From positions 1 to 5,614 of the forward strand of contig JAEWKL010000538.1 of assembly GCA_023386115.1 (NCBI GenBank): a DNA stretch of 5,614 nt, read 5' to 3'. Numbering within the stretch: the first letter of the stretch is position 1; each line of letters opens with the position of its first letter. Shown here in pieces: positions 1 through 5,603 of this stretch. The position numbers and the translations under genes were made by a program. The stretch comes from Pseudomonadota bacterium (lineage in GTDB: Bacteria; Pseudomonadota; Alphaproteobacteria; Rhizobiales; Beijerinckiaceae). The notes below the pieces were generated by a model. It searched no databases. It was not told the origin of the DNA and saw nothing but the letters and a program-made list of their open reading frames with translations.

Positions 1-723
1 GGTGTAGCCCGCCCCCGCCGCCACCATCGAGCGCAGGGTCTCGAGGCTGGTGGCGTGGCGCCCGCTCGCCGGCCCGGCGCCGCAGGCCGCCACCGCCTGG
101 TCGCGCAGGCAGTTGCCCTCGTCGAGGAGCAGGAGGTCCGGGCCGGCGAGGTCGCCGGGACGCGGTGCAGGCCCGCCCGCGAAGGCGTGCTCGGCCGGGC
201 AGGCCAGCAGGAACGGCTCGTCGAAGAGGGGGGCGACCGTCAGCCCCGAATCGGGGATCGGCAGGGAGATCAGGGCCGCATCGGCCCGGCCCTCGCGCAA
301 GGCGTCGAGGATCTCCGCCGTGCGCCCCTCGCTCAGATTCAAGGAGAGATGCGGAAAGGCCTGGCGCAGCCCGCGCAGCACCTGCGGGAACAGGTAGGGC
401 CCCAGCGTCTGGATCGCCGCCAGGACGACGCGGCCCCGCAGGCCGTGGCCGGTGCCCTCGCGGGCGAGCAGCAGCAGCGCTCGCGCTTCCGCGAGCACCG
501 CGCGGGCCTGGCGCACCACCGCCTGGCCGCTCGGGGTCATCAGCACCCGGCGGTTCGAGCGCTCGAACAGGACGAGGCCCAGGGCCTCCTCCAGCTTGCG
601 CACCTGCACGCTCAAGGTCGGCTGGCTCACGGCGCAGCGCTCGGCGGCGCGGCCGAAATGGCCCTCTTCCGCGACCGCCACGACGTATTCGAGGTCTCGC
701 AAGGACAGGCCGGAGACGTTCAT
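1..723 (-). CDS. oxyR: OxyR-type LysR-family peroxide-sensing regulator (3' end cut by window edge)
   Basis: Partial gene: 241 residues from the start codon at 723-721, with no stop before base 1. E. coli OxyR has about 305 residues, so roughly the last 65-70 are missing. The N-terminal winged helix-turn-helix is at residues 8-66, with recognition-helix region S33-Q-P-T-L-S-V-Q-V. The sensor domain follows. It shows I104-Q-T-L-G-P-Y (T106 matches E. coli T100), T135 (matches T129), and the redox pair C205 and C214 in C-L-R-D-Q-A-V-A-A-C, the same nine-residue step as E. coli C199/C208. The motif A-T-S-L-E-T-L-R-S-M-V-A-A-G-A-G near the edge is also OxyR-like. Known OxyR proteins form a disulfide with peroxide and switch on catalase genes, which fits the divergent catalase. 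An oddity is Asn204 where E. coli has His198. The start is not certain: no clear ribosome site precedes 723, and an in-frame TTG at 702-700 would give a start closer to the E. coli one. The family call is firm. Confidence 0.93.
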   Translation of the reverse strand, partial: MNVSGLSLRDLEYVVAVAEEGHFGRAAERCAVSQPTLSVQVRKLEEALGLVLFERSNRRVLMTPSGQAVVRQARAVLAEARALLLLAREGTGHGLRGRVVLAAIQTLGPYLFPQVLRGLRQAFPHLSLNLSEGRTAEILDALREGRADAALISLPIPDSGLTVAPLFDEPFLLACPAEHAFAGGPAPRPGDLAGPDLLLLDEGNCLRDQAVAACGAGPASGRHATSLETLRSMVAAGAGYT

Positions 724-758
724 AGGCTGCGCCTATCACAAGCTTCGTAACGATGCAT
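722..758. promoter_or_regulatory. Candidate OxyR operator between oxyR and the catalase
   Basis: Bases 722-736 read ATAGGCTGCGCCTAT, a perfect six-base inverted repeat around TGC. It matches both the ATAG-N7-CTAT core of the OxyR consensus and the LysR-family T-N11-A pattern (T723, A735). After a seven-base spacer, 744-758 forms a weaker second element. It agrees with about half of the consensus positions but keeps T-N11-A (T745, A757) and contains the near-palindrome TCGTAACGA. Two elements seven bases apart is the known layout for an OxyR tetramer. The left element covers two bases of the oxyR start codon, suggesting autorepression. The right element abuts the catalase -35 candidate, suggesting direct activation. 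Binding is inferred from sequence only. Confidence 0.7.
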
Positions 759-787
759 TTGTTTTCGAGTCACGCGGGGGTCATAGG
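759..787 (+). promoter_or_regulatory. katA: Candidate catalase promoter
   Basis: A TTGTTT (759-764) resembles a -35 box. Seventeen bases later CATAGG (782-787) partly resembles a -10 box. The -35 starts right after the second OxyR element, the placement expected when OxyR contacts RNA polymerase. The -10 is poor, matching TATAAT at three positions, as often seen in activator-dependent promoters. Transcription would start near 794 and give a leader of about 107 bases. The call rests on spacing and context and is tentative. Confidence 0.4.
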
Positions 788-806
788 TTGGAGCGAGAGC
801 AGTTCC

Positions 807-834
807 AGGGTGTTGGGCTGCCAGCCGACACCCT
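807..834 (+). other. Stable hairpin in the catalase 5' leader
   Basis: Bases 807-814 (AGGGTGTT) pair with 827-834 (GACACCCT), with one G-U wobble. G815 is bulged, then 816-819 (GGCT) pair with 823-826 (AGCC) around a three-base loop. This gives twelve pairs in 28 bases. It is not followed by a T run, so it is not a standard terminator. It ends 56 bases before the ribosome site of the catalase. If the proposed promoter is right it sits near the 5' end of the transcript, where it could protect the message from decay or bind a protein. Its function is unknown. Confidence 0.5.
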
Positions 835-890
835 ATGTGAGCGGTTCCTCGCACGGGGTCCGGGTTCCGGCGCCCTTCGCCTGCACGCCA

Positions 891-896
891 GAGGAG
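891..896 (+). promoter_or_regulatory. katA: Ribosome-binding site fixing the catalase start
   Basis: GAGGAG lies five bases before the ATG at 902-904. The same frame stays open upstream to about 452, but those extra residues would overlap oxyR and the operator and are unlike any catalase. The site and the family N-terminus (M-S-D-Q-R-P-I-L-T-T-R-Q-G) both fix translation at 902. Confidence 0.85.
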
Positions 897-901
897 ATTC
901 C

Positions 902-2491
902 ATGAGCGACCAACGCCCGATCCTGACGACCCGCCAGGGCCATCCGGTCCGCGACAATCAGAGCCTGCGCACGGTCGGCGAGCGTGGCCCGGCGACCCTC
1001 GAGAACTACCAGTTCATCGAGAAGATCACCCATTTCGACCGTGAGCGGATCCCCGAGCGCGTGGTGCATGCCCGCGGCGCCGGCGCCCACGGCTATTTCG
1101 AGGCCTACGGCACGATCGGCGACGAGCCGGCCTCCAAGTACACCCGCGCCCGCGTCCTCACCGAGACCGGCGTGAAGACGCCGATGTTCGTGCGCTTCTC
1201 GACCGTGGCCGGCGCCAAGGAGAGCCCGGAGACCGCCCGCGACCCGCGCGGCTTCGCGGTGAAGTTCAAGACCGTCGACGGCAACTGGGACCTCGTCGGC
1301 AACAACCTGAAGATCTTCTTCATCCGGGACGCCATCAAGTTCCCGGACATGATCCACGCCTTCAAGCCCGACCCGGTGACCAACCGCCAGGAGGCCTGGC
1401 GCTTCTTCGACTTCGTGGCGGCGCACCCCGAGTCGATCCACATGGTGACCTGGCTGAAGTCGCCGTGGGGCATCCCGGCCAATTATCGCGAGATGGAAGG
1501 CTCGGGCGTCAACACCTACAAGCTGGTCAACGACCAGGGTGTGGCGCATCTCTGCAAGTTCCACTGGATCCCGAAGCAGGGCGTCCGCAACCTGACCTCG
1601 GCCCAGGCCGCCGAGATCCAAGGGCGTGATGTCGGCCACGCGACCAAGGACCTGTACGACAACATCGCGGCCGGCAACTTCCCCGAATGGGAATTCGCGG
1701 TCCAGATCATGCCGGACGGCCCGAACGACCACCTGTCGTTCGATCCCCTCGACGACACCAAGCGCTGGCCCGAGGACCAGTTCCCGCTCCTGAAGTGCGG
1801 CCGCATGGTGCTCGACCGGGTGCCGGACAACTTCTTCGCCGATGTCGAGCAGTCGGCCTTCGGCACCGGCGTGCTGGTCGACGGGATCGACTTCTCGGAC
1901 GACAAGATGCTCCAGGGGCGCACCCTGTCCTACTCGGACACCCAGCGCTACCGCGTCGGCCCGAACTACCTGCAGCTGCCGATCAACGCGCCGGCTCCGG
2001 GCGTGAAGACCAGCACCAACCAGCGCGACGGCCAGATGACGTTCTATGTCGACGGCGTCGGCGAGAACAAGCACATCAACTACGAGCCGAGCACCTTGGC
2101 CCAAGGCCTGCGCGAGGCGCCGAAGCCCGCGAAGGAGTACCACCAGCCGGTCGAGGGCAAGCTCGGCCGGTACCAGACCAGCCGCACCGAGGACGATTAC
2201 GCCCAGGCCGGCGAGCGCTACCGCTCCTTCGAGGCGTGGGAGCGTGAGGACCTGATCGCCAACCTCGTGGCCGACATGAAGGAGTGCCCCGAGGCGATCC
2301 AGCTCCGGATGGTCTGGCACTTCTGGCACGCCGACGAGGAATACGGCCGCCGGGTGGCGGAGGGCGCCGGGATCGACCTCGAGAAGGCCAAGGCCCTGCC
2401 GCCTCTGCCGGGCCGGGCCGCGCCGGGCCAGCGCCTGAAGTCGGAGACCTACACGGACGGCTCGCAGGCCCACAAGGTCGCGGCCGAGTAA
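902..2491 (+). CDS. katA: Monofunctional heme catalase
   Basis: A complete 529-residue cytosolic catalase with no signal peptide. It splits hydrogen peroxide into water and oxygen. The distal catalytic His56 lies in R-V-V-H-A-R-G-A-G-A-H-G and the catalytic Asn134 in D-L-V-G-N-N. The proximal heme-ligand Tyr344 is in R-T-L-S-Y-S-D-T-Q-R, with Arg340 four residues before it. The F-S-T-V-A-G and R-D-P-R-G-F-A-V-K-F signatures (about 99-122) are intact. Length and the C-terminal helices (Y-A-Q-A-G-E-R-Y to Y-G-R-R-V-A-E-G) fit a small-subunit enzyme resembling Bacillus KatA/KatX; there is no HPII-type C-terminal flavodoxin-like domain. The residues after N-N are L-K rather than the common T-P. 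The last 30 or so residues are low in complexity and probably flexible. The divergent oxyR and the operator between them imply peroxide induction. The transcript ends at the hairpin 34 bases downstream. The family is certain; the symbol katA is generic, and katE or katX may be used in relatives. Confidence 0.97.
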   Translation: MSDQRPILTTRQGHPVRDNQSLRTVGERGPATLENYQFIEKITHFDRERIPERVVHARGAGAHGYFEAYGTIGDEPASKYTRARVLTETGVKTPMFVRFSTVAGAKESPETARDPRGFAVKFKTVDGNWDLVGNNLKIFFIRDAIKFPDMIHAFKPDPVTNRQEAWRFFDFVAAHPESIHMVTWLKSPWGIPANYREMEGSGVNTYKLVNDQGVAHLCKFHWIPKQGVRNLTSAQAAEIQGRDVGHATKDLYDNIAAGNFPEWEFAVQIMPDGPNDHLSFDPLDDTKRWPEDQFPLLKCGRMVLDRVPDNFFADVEQSAFGTGVLVDGIDFSDDKMLQGRTLSYSDTQRYRVGPNYLQLPINAPAPGVKTSTNQRDGQMTFYVDGVGENKHINYEPSTLAQGLREAPKPAKEYHQPVEGKLGRYQTSRTEDDYAQAGERYRSFEAWEREDLIANLVADMKECPEAIQLRMVWHFWHADEEYGRRVAEGAGIDLEKAKALPPLPGRAAPGQRLKSETYTDGSQAHKVAAE

Positions 2492-2524
2492 GGTCGAGGC
2501 TGCACGGTCTCAAGGACGTGACGC

Positions 2525-2556
2525 GCCCCGCCCGGATCGCTCCGGGCGGGGCTTTT
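2525..2556 (+). terminator. Rho-independent terminator of the catalase
   Basis: A perfect twelve-base-pair stem pairs 2525-2536 (GCCCCGCCCGGA) with 2541-2552 (TCCGGGCGGGGC). The loop is four bases (TCGC) and is followed by TTTT (2553-2556). It begins 34 bases after the catalase stop. The T run is only on the plus-strand side, so it serves the catalase. The convergent minus-strand gene could use the same stem only weakly, because no U run would follow it in that direction. Confidence 0.92.
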
Positions 2557-2594
2557 CGCGTTCGGGAGCGGGACGAGGTCCCAAGGGCACGTCT

Positions 2595-4685
2595 CTACAG
2601 CGCCAGCTGGACGGGCCCGCTTCCCGCGGCGGGAACCGCGCAGCAGATCAGGACCTCGTCGGCTGCGACGGGGGCGGTGGGCTCGCCCCGATAGGCGACC
2701 GCCCCGGCGAGGAGCTTGGTCCGGCAGGTCCCGCAGGTGCCGGCCCGGCAGCTGAATTCCGGATTGAGGCCGCGGGTTTCGGCGAGTTCCAGGAGCGTGC
2801 CCGAGTCCGGCGTCCAGCGCGCCTCCTTGAACGAGGTCAGGAAGGCGACCGCGACCGGCTCGGCGGCGGCGGGAGGCCGCTCCGGCGCCGCGTGATCGGC
2901 CGGGACGCGTCTCACCAGCGACGAGGGCCCGAACGCCTCGGCGTGGATGCGGTCGTCGGCGACGTTCAGGCCGCGCAGGCCGTCATAGAGCGCCTGGGTG
3001 AAGGCGGACGGCCCGCAGAGATAGAAATCGTCATCGCCGAAGGGCAGGATCCGGGAGAGAAGCGCCCCGTCGATCCGGCCCGCGGCGTCGTAATCGACGC
3101 CCGCCACGGCGTCGCCCGGATCGCTCAGCACCCGCACGATCCGGACCGCCCCGCCCGCCGCCGCGGCGAGAGCGGCCAGTTCCTGCCCGAAAGGACGGTC
3201 GTCCCGGGTGCGGGCCGCCTGGATCAGGGTCGTGGGTCGGATGCTCCTCGTGCGCAGGCCCTCGTAGACGAGATGGCGCAGCATCGCGAGGAGCGGCGTG
3301 ATGCCGATGCCGCCGGCGAGCAGCACGGCCGGGCGCGTCGCCTGCGCGTCGATGGTGAAGCCGCCTTCCGGCGCCCGCGCCTCGATCGTGTCGCCCACCC
3401 GCAGATGGTCGTGCAGGTGGGCGGATACCGCGCCGTCCCGCTTGACGCTGATCCGGTAGACCGCGTCCGAGGGCGCGACCGACAGGGTATAGGTGCGGAT
3501 GACGGGCCGGTCCGCGCCGGGGAGCGTCAGGCGGATCGGCAGATGCTGACCGGCCCGGTGCGGGACGAGCCCGGACCCGTCCGCCGGCAGAAGGTGGAAG
3601 GAGCGGATCGCACGGCTCTCGTCGACGATCTTCGTGACCGTGAACGGTCGCCACCGCGTCGCAAGCTCCGCGGCGCGGAGCCGGTCGGCCGCCTCGCGCC
3701 AGTCGCCGGTCATCAGGGAATGGGGCGACCAGCCCTCCGCCCGGAAGCTCCAGCGCAGGGGCAGTGCGCCCCGCCGGCGCACCACCCGGCGCGGCCTGAA
3801 CGTCCAGAGTCGCTCGGCGCCCTGGAAGGCGGCGATCTCGGGCGAGGACAGGACGATCTCGGCGTCGCCGGTCATCTGCAGCAGGTCGCCGGTCTCGAAA
3901 TCGGCGAAGACCAGGCCGGCCCTGCCGTTCAGCAGGATGTTGCCGAGCGTCGCGAAGAAGAGATTGCCGGCGAAGTCGGGGATCGTCAGCGTCCCGTCGG
4001 CGGCAACCCGGACGAAGCCGGCCTTGCCGCCGCGATGCGAGACGTCGACCTGGCGGCGAGCCTGAGTGCTCTCGTCGCGCTCGGCATAGGAGGCGACGAA
4101 GAAGGTATCGGCGGCCTCCACCATCGCGCGGGCCGACGCGTCGAGCCCTTCGCTCTCCTCGACCTCGCCCGCGACGGGAACGCGCGGGTCGCGAGCGAAG
4201 GTGGCGTCGCGCAGCTGGATGTATTGCGGGCAGTTGCCGAAACTCTGATCGACCGCGATGCGCAAGGCATCGTCGTTGGAGGCCAGGATGACCCCGTTGA
4301 CGCGGTTGCGACGGCGGGTGTGCAGTTCGATGCCGAGCAGCCCGACGGCCTCGCCGTCGCGCAGGCCCGCGCTCGCCGGATCGGCGGGATCGGGCCGCGC
4401 CGCGAGGGTGAGGCTCGTCGGCGACGGCGAGGCGACGAAGCCCGGCAGGCCGGCGATGAGCGTCGCCCAGGCGTCGCCCCGGTCGTCGACGCTGCCGGCC
4501 ACGACGAAGGGAATCTGGGCGAAGAAGGCGCGGTGCTGCTCGGGCATGAAGTCCCGCACCACGCGCCGGCCGACCTCCTCCATGCGGTCGGCGACGCCGA
4601 CCTGCTCCTGGATCGCCCGCTCGCCCGGATGCCAAGGCGAGGCTTGCGACGCCGGGAGCCTCACTGGGGTCAGACCATCACTCAT
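2595..4685 (-). CDS. Fusion flavoprotein: PNPOx-like split barrel + FAD/NAD(P)H reductase + [2Fe-2S] ferredoxin
   Basis: A 696-residue multidomain oxidoreductase. Residues about 40-285 match the predicted flavin-binding pyridoxamine-phosphate-oxidase-like family, with M-P-E-Q-H-R-A-F-F (47-55), R-R-R-N-R-V-N-G (124-131), N-C-P-Q-Y-I-Q (151-157) and D-V-S-H-R-G-G-K (214-221). After a linker, about 346-445 is an FAD-binding barrel with R-T-Y-T-L-S (397-402). About 450-575 is the NAD(P)H-binding part, with G-G-I-G-I-T-P-L-L (458-466) and Y-L-C-G-P (555-559). About 612-694 is a plant-type ferredoxin with cluster ligands C646, C651, C654 and probably C681 (next to C682). The predicted electron path is NAD(P)H to FAD to [2Fe-2S], perhaps then to the N-terminal barrel. 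The reductase-ferredoxin half resembles flavohemoglobin and oxygenase reductases, but no globin or oxygenase domain is present. The start at 4685 has AGAAGGA (4699-4693) seven bases upstream. It is probably cotranscribed with the glutathione transferase 57 bases upstream. No signal peptide or membrane segment is seen. The substrate is unknown. Confidence 0.93.
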   Translation of the reverse strand: MSDGLTPVRLPASQASPWHPGERAIQEQVGVADRMEEVGRRVVRDFMPEQHRAFFAQIPFVVAGSVDDRGDAWATLIAGLPGFVASPSPTSLTLAARPDPADPASAGLRDGEAVGLLGIELHTRRRNRVNGVILASNDDALRIAVDQSFGNCPQYIQLRDATFARDPRVPVAGEVEESEGLDASARAMVEAADTFFVASYAERDESTQARRQVDVSHRGGKAGFVRVAADGTLTIPDFAGNLFFATLGNILLNGRAGLVFADFETGDLLQMTGDAEIVLSSPEIAAFQGAERLWTFRPRRVVRRRGALPLRWSFRAEGWSPHSLMTGDWREAADRLRAAELATRWRPFTVTKIVDESRAIRSFHLLPADGSGLVPHRAGQHLPIRLTLPGADRPVIRTYTLSVAPSDAVYRISVKRDGAVSAHLHDHLRVGDTIEARAPEGGFTIDAQATRPAVLLAGGIGITPLLAMLRHLVYEGLRTRSIRPTTLIQAARTRDDRPFGQELAALAAAAGGAVRIVRVLSDPGDAVAGVDYDAAGRIDGALLSRILPFGDDDFYLCGPSAFTQALYDGLRGLNVADDRIHAEAFGPSSLVRRVPADHAAPERPPAAAEPVAVAFLTSFKEARWTPDSGTLLELAETRGLNPEFSCRAGTCGTCRTKLLAGAVAYRGEPTAPVAADEVLICCAVPAAGSGPVQLAL

Positions 4686-4742
4686 GGCACGATCCTTCTG
4701 CGGATGGGCGACGGGCGCACCGGATGGCCCGCCCGGGTGCGG

Positions 4743-5360
4743 TCACGCGGCGGCGGTGAGGCCGGCCGGCGTCTGAGCGAAGGCAAGGAAGCCCGGCAGG
4801 GCCTCGATCCGGCGGAGGAAGGCGCCGACATGCGGGTAGCCCGACAGGTCGACATTGCCCTCGGGCGCACGCGCCAGGTAGCTGTAGAGCGCGACATCCG
4901 CGATGGTCGGGCTCTCGCCCACCAGCCAATCCCGGTCGGCGAGATGCGACTCGAGGCGCCGCAGCAGCGTGTGCGCCCGGCCGATCACCTCCTCGGGGTT
5001 GAAGGAGGCGCCGAACACCGTGACGAGCCGCGCCGCGGCCGGGCCGTAGGCCAAGTCCCCGGCCGCGACCGACAGCCAGCGCTGGACCGCCGCCGCGCCC
5101 TGCGGATCCTCCGGCAGCCAGTCGGTCCGCCCGAGCTTCCTGGCGACGTAGACCAGGATGGCGTTCGAATCGGCGACGATCGTGCCGTCGTCGTCGAGCA
5201 CCGGCACCTGGCCGAACGGGTTCAGGGCGAGGAACTCGGGTGCCTTGTGCGCGCCTGCCTTCAGGTCGACCTCGACGGCTTCATGCGGGATGCCGAGCAG
5301 CGAGAGGAACAGGCGCGCCCGGTGCGCGTGACCGGACAGGGGGTGATGGTAGAGCTTCAT
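4743..5360 (-). CDS. Glutathione S-transferase family protein
   Basis: A 205-residue cytosolic protein with the two-domain transferase layout. The thioredoxin-like N-terminal domain (1-78) begins M-K-L-Y-H-H-P-L-S-G. It carries N-P-F-G-Q-V-P-V-L with the expected cis-proline Pro53, and A-D-S-N-A-I (63-68), where Asp64-Ser65 should hold the gamma-glutamyl end of glutathione. The all-helical C-terminal domain (about 85-200) has the folding box S-P-T-I-A-D (150-155). Ser9 is the likely catalytic residue, placed where other classes have Ser, Cys or Tyr. The ATG at 5360-5358 was chosen because it gives the canonical beta-strand start and has GGGAAG (5373-5368) seven bases upstream. The in-frame ATG at 5426 would add 22 residues unlike the family and overlap a palindrome. 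It is probably the first gene of an operon with the downstream flavoprotein fusion, which suggests conjugation or reduction of an electrophile. The natural substrate cannot be read from sequence. Confidence 0.93.
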   Translation of the reverse strand: MKLYHHPLSGHAHRARLFLSLLGIPHEAVEVDLKAGAHKAPEFLALNPFGQVPVLDDDGTIVADSNAILVYVARKLGRTDWLPEDPQGAAAVQRWLSVAAGDLAYGPAAARLVTVFGASFNPEEVIGRAHTLLRRLESHLADRDWLVGESPTIADVALYSYLARAPEGNVDLSGYPHVGAFLRRIEALPGFLAFAQTPAGLTAAA

Positions 5361-5413
5361 GACCGTGCTTCCCGATCGGCGGGACGGTGTTGGTCCCGAT
5401 CCGTGAAAGCACG

Positions 5414-5426
5414 ATGATCCAATCAT
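5414..5426. promoter_or_regulatory. Palindrome, candidate operator of the GST operon
   Basis: ATGAT and ATCAT arms are separated by CCA. The position just upstream of the first gene of the minus-strand operon, and the symmetry, fit a dimeric regulator site. No regulator for it is visible in the window, and with five-base arms chance is possible. Confidence 0.35.
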
Positions 5427-5550
5427 GCGACGCCGAGAATGCGCGCTGTTCGCACTTCATCGTTCCGAATAATGGAATAATGGCGCGACGAAGCCAGGCT
5501 CATGCCGCTGCGCTTTCGAGCGATCCGAAGGCGCCGGCTCAGTCCGAACG

Positions 5551-5577
5551 GGCGTCGGTACTGAGGCGCCCGACGCC
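5551..5577. repeat. Inverted repeat, eight-base arms
   Basis: GGCGTCGG (5551-5558) is the exact reverse complement of CCGACGCC (5570-5577), with an eleven-base loop. No T run follows on either strand, so a standard terminator is not supported. It could be an extragenic structural element. Confidence 0.45.
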
Positions 5578-5603
5578 TTGGCATCCGGACGCCTCGGCAT
5601 CGA
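5572..5603. repeat. Two-copy imperfect 16-base tandem repeat
   Basis: GACGCCTTGGCATCCG (5572-5587) is followed directly by GACGCCTCGGCATCGA (5588-5603), with 13 of 16 positions identical. It overlaps the inverted repeat before it and the palindrome after it. Confidence 0.5.

Noticed and set aside
55..750. Plus-strand open frames opposite oxyR
   Set aside because: The minus strand encodes an unmistakable LysR/OxyR sequence across the same bases.
452..901. Upstream in-frame extension of the catalase
   Set aside because: It would overlap oxyR and the operator, it resembles no catalase N-terminus, and a good ribosome site fixes the start at 902.
833..2473. Long open frame (546 codons) antisense to the catalase
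   Set aside because: It is a shadow of GC-rich codon structure: its composition is Val/Leu/Arg/Gly-biased, no family is recognisable, and the plus-strand catalase carries all the functional motifs.
2570..2582. GGGAC-GAG-GTCCC mini-hairpin as a terminator for the minus-strand fusion gene
   Set aside because: Only five base pairs with no U run on the minus strand, so it is too weak to call.
2892..5417. 841-codon plus-strand open frame across the fusion flavoprotein and the transferase
   Set aside because: It is opposite two clear genes, is rich in Arg/Gly/Asp/Ala with no domain, and spans the gap between those genes. It is a mirror artefact of high-GC coding DNA.
5501..5563. Short plus-strand ORF starting ATG at 5501
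   Set aside because: Only 20 codons, Arg-rich, with no ribosome site and ending inside the repeat cluster.
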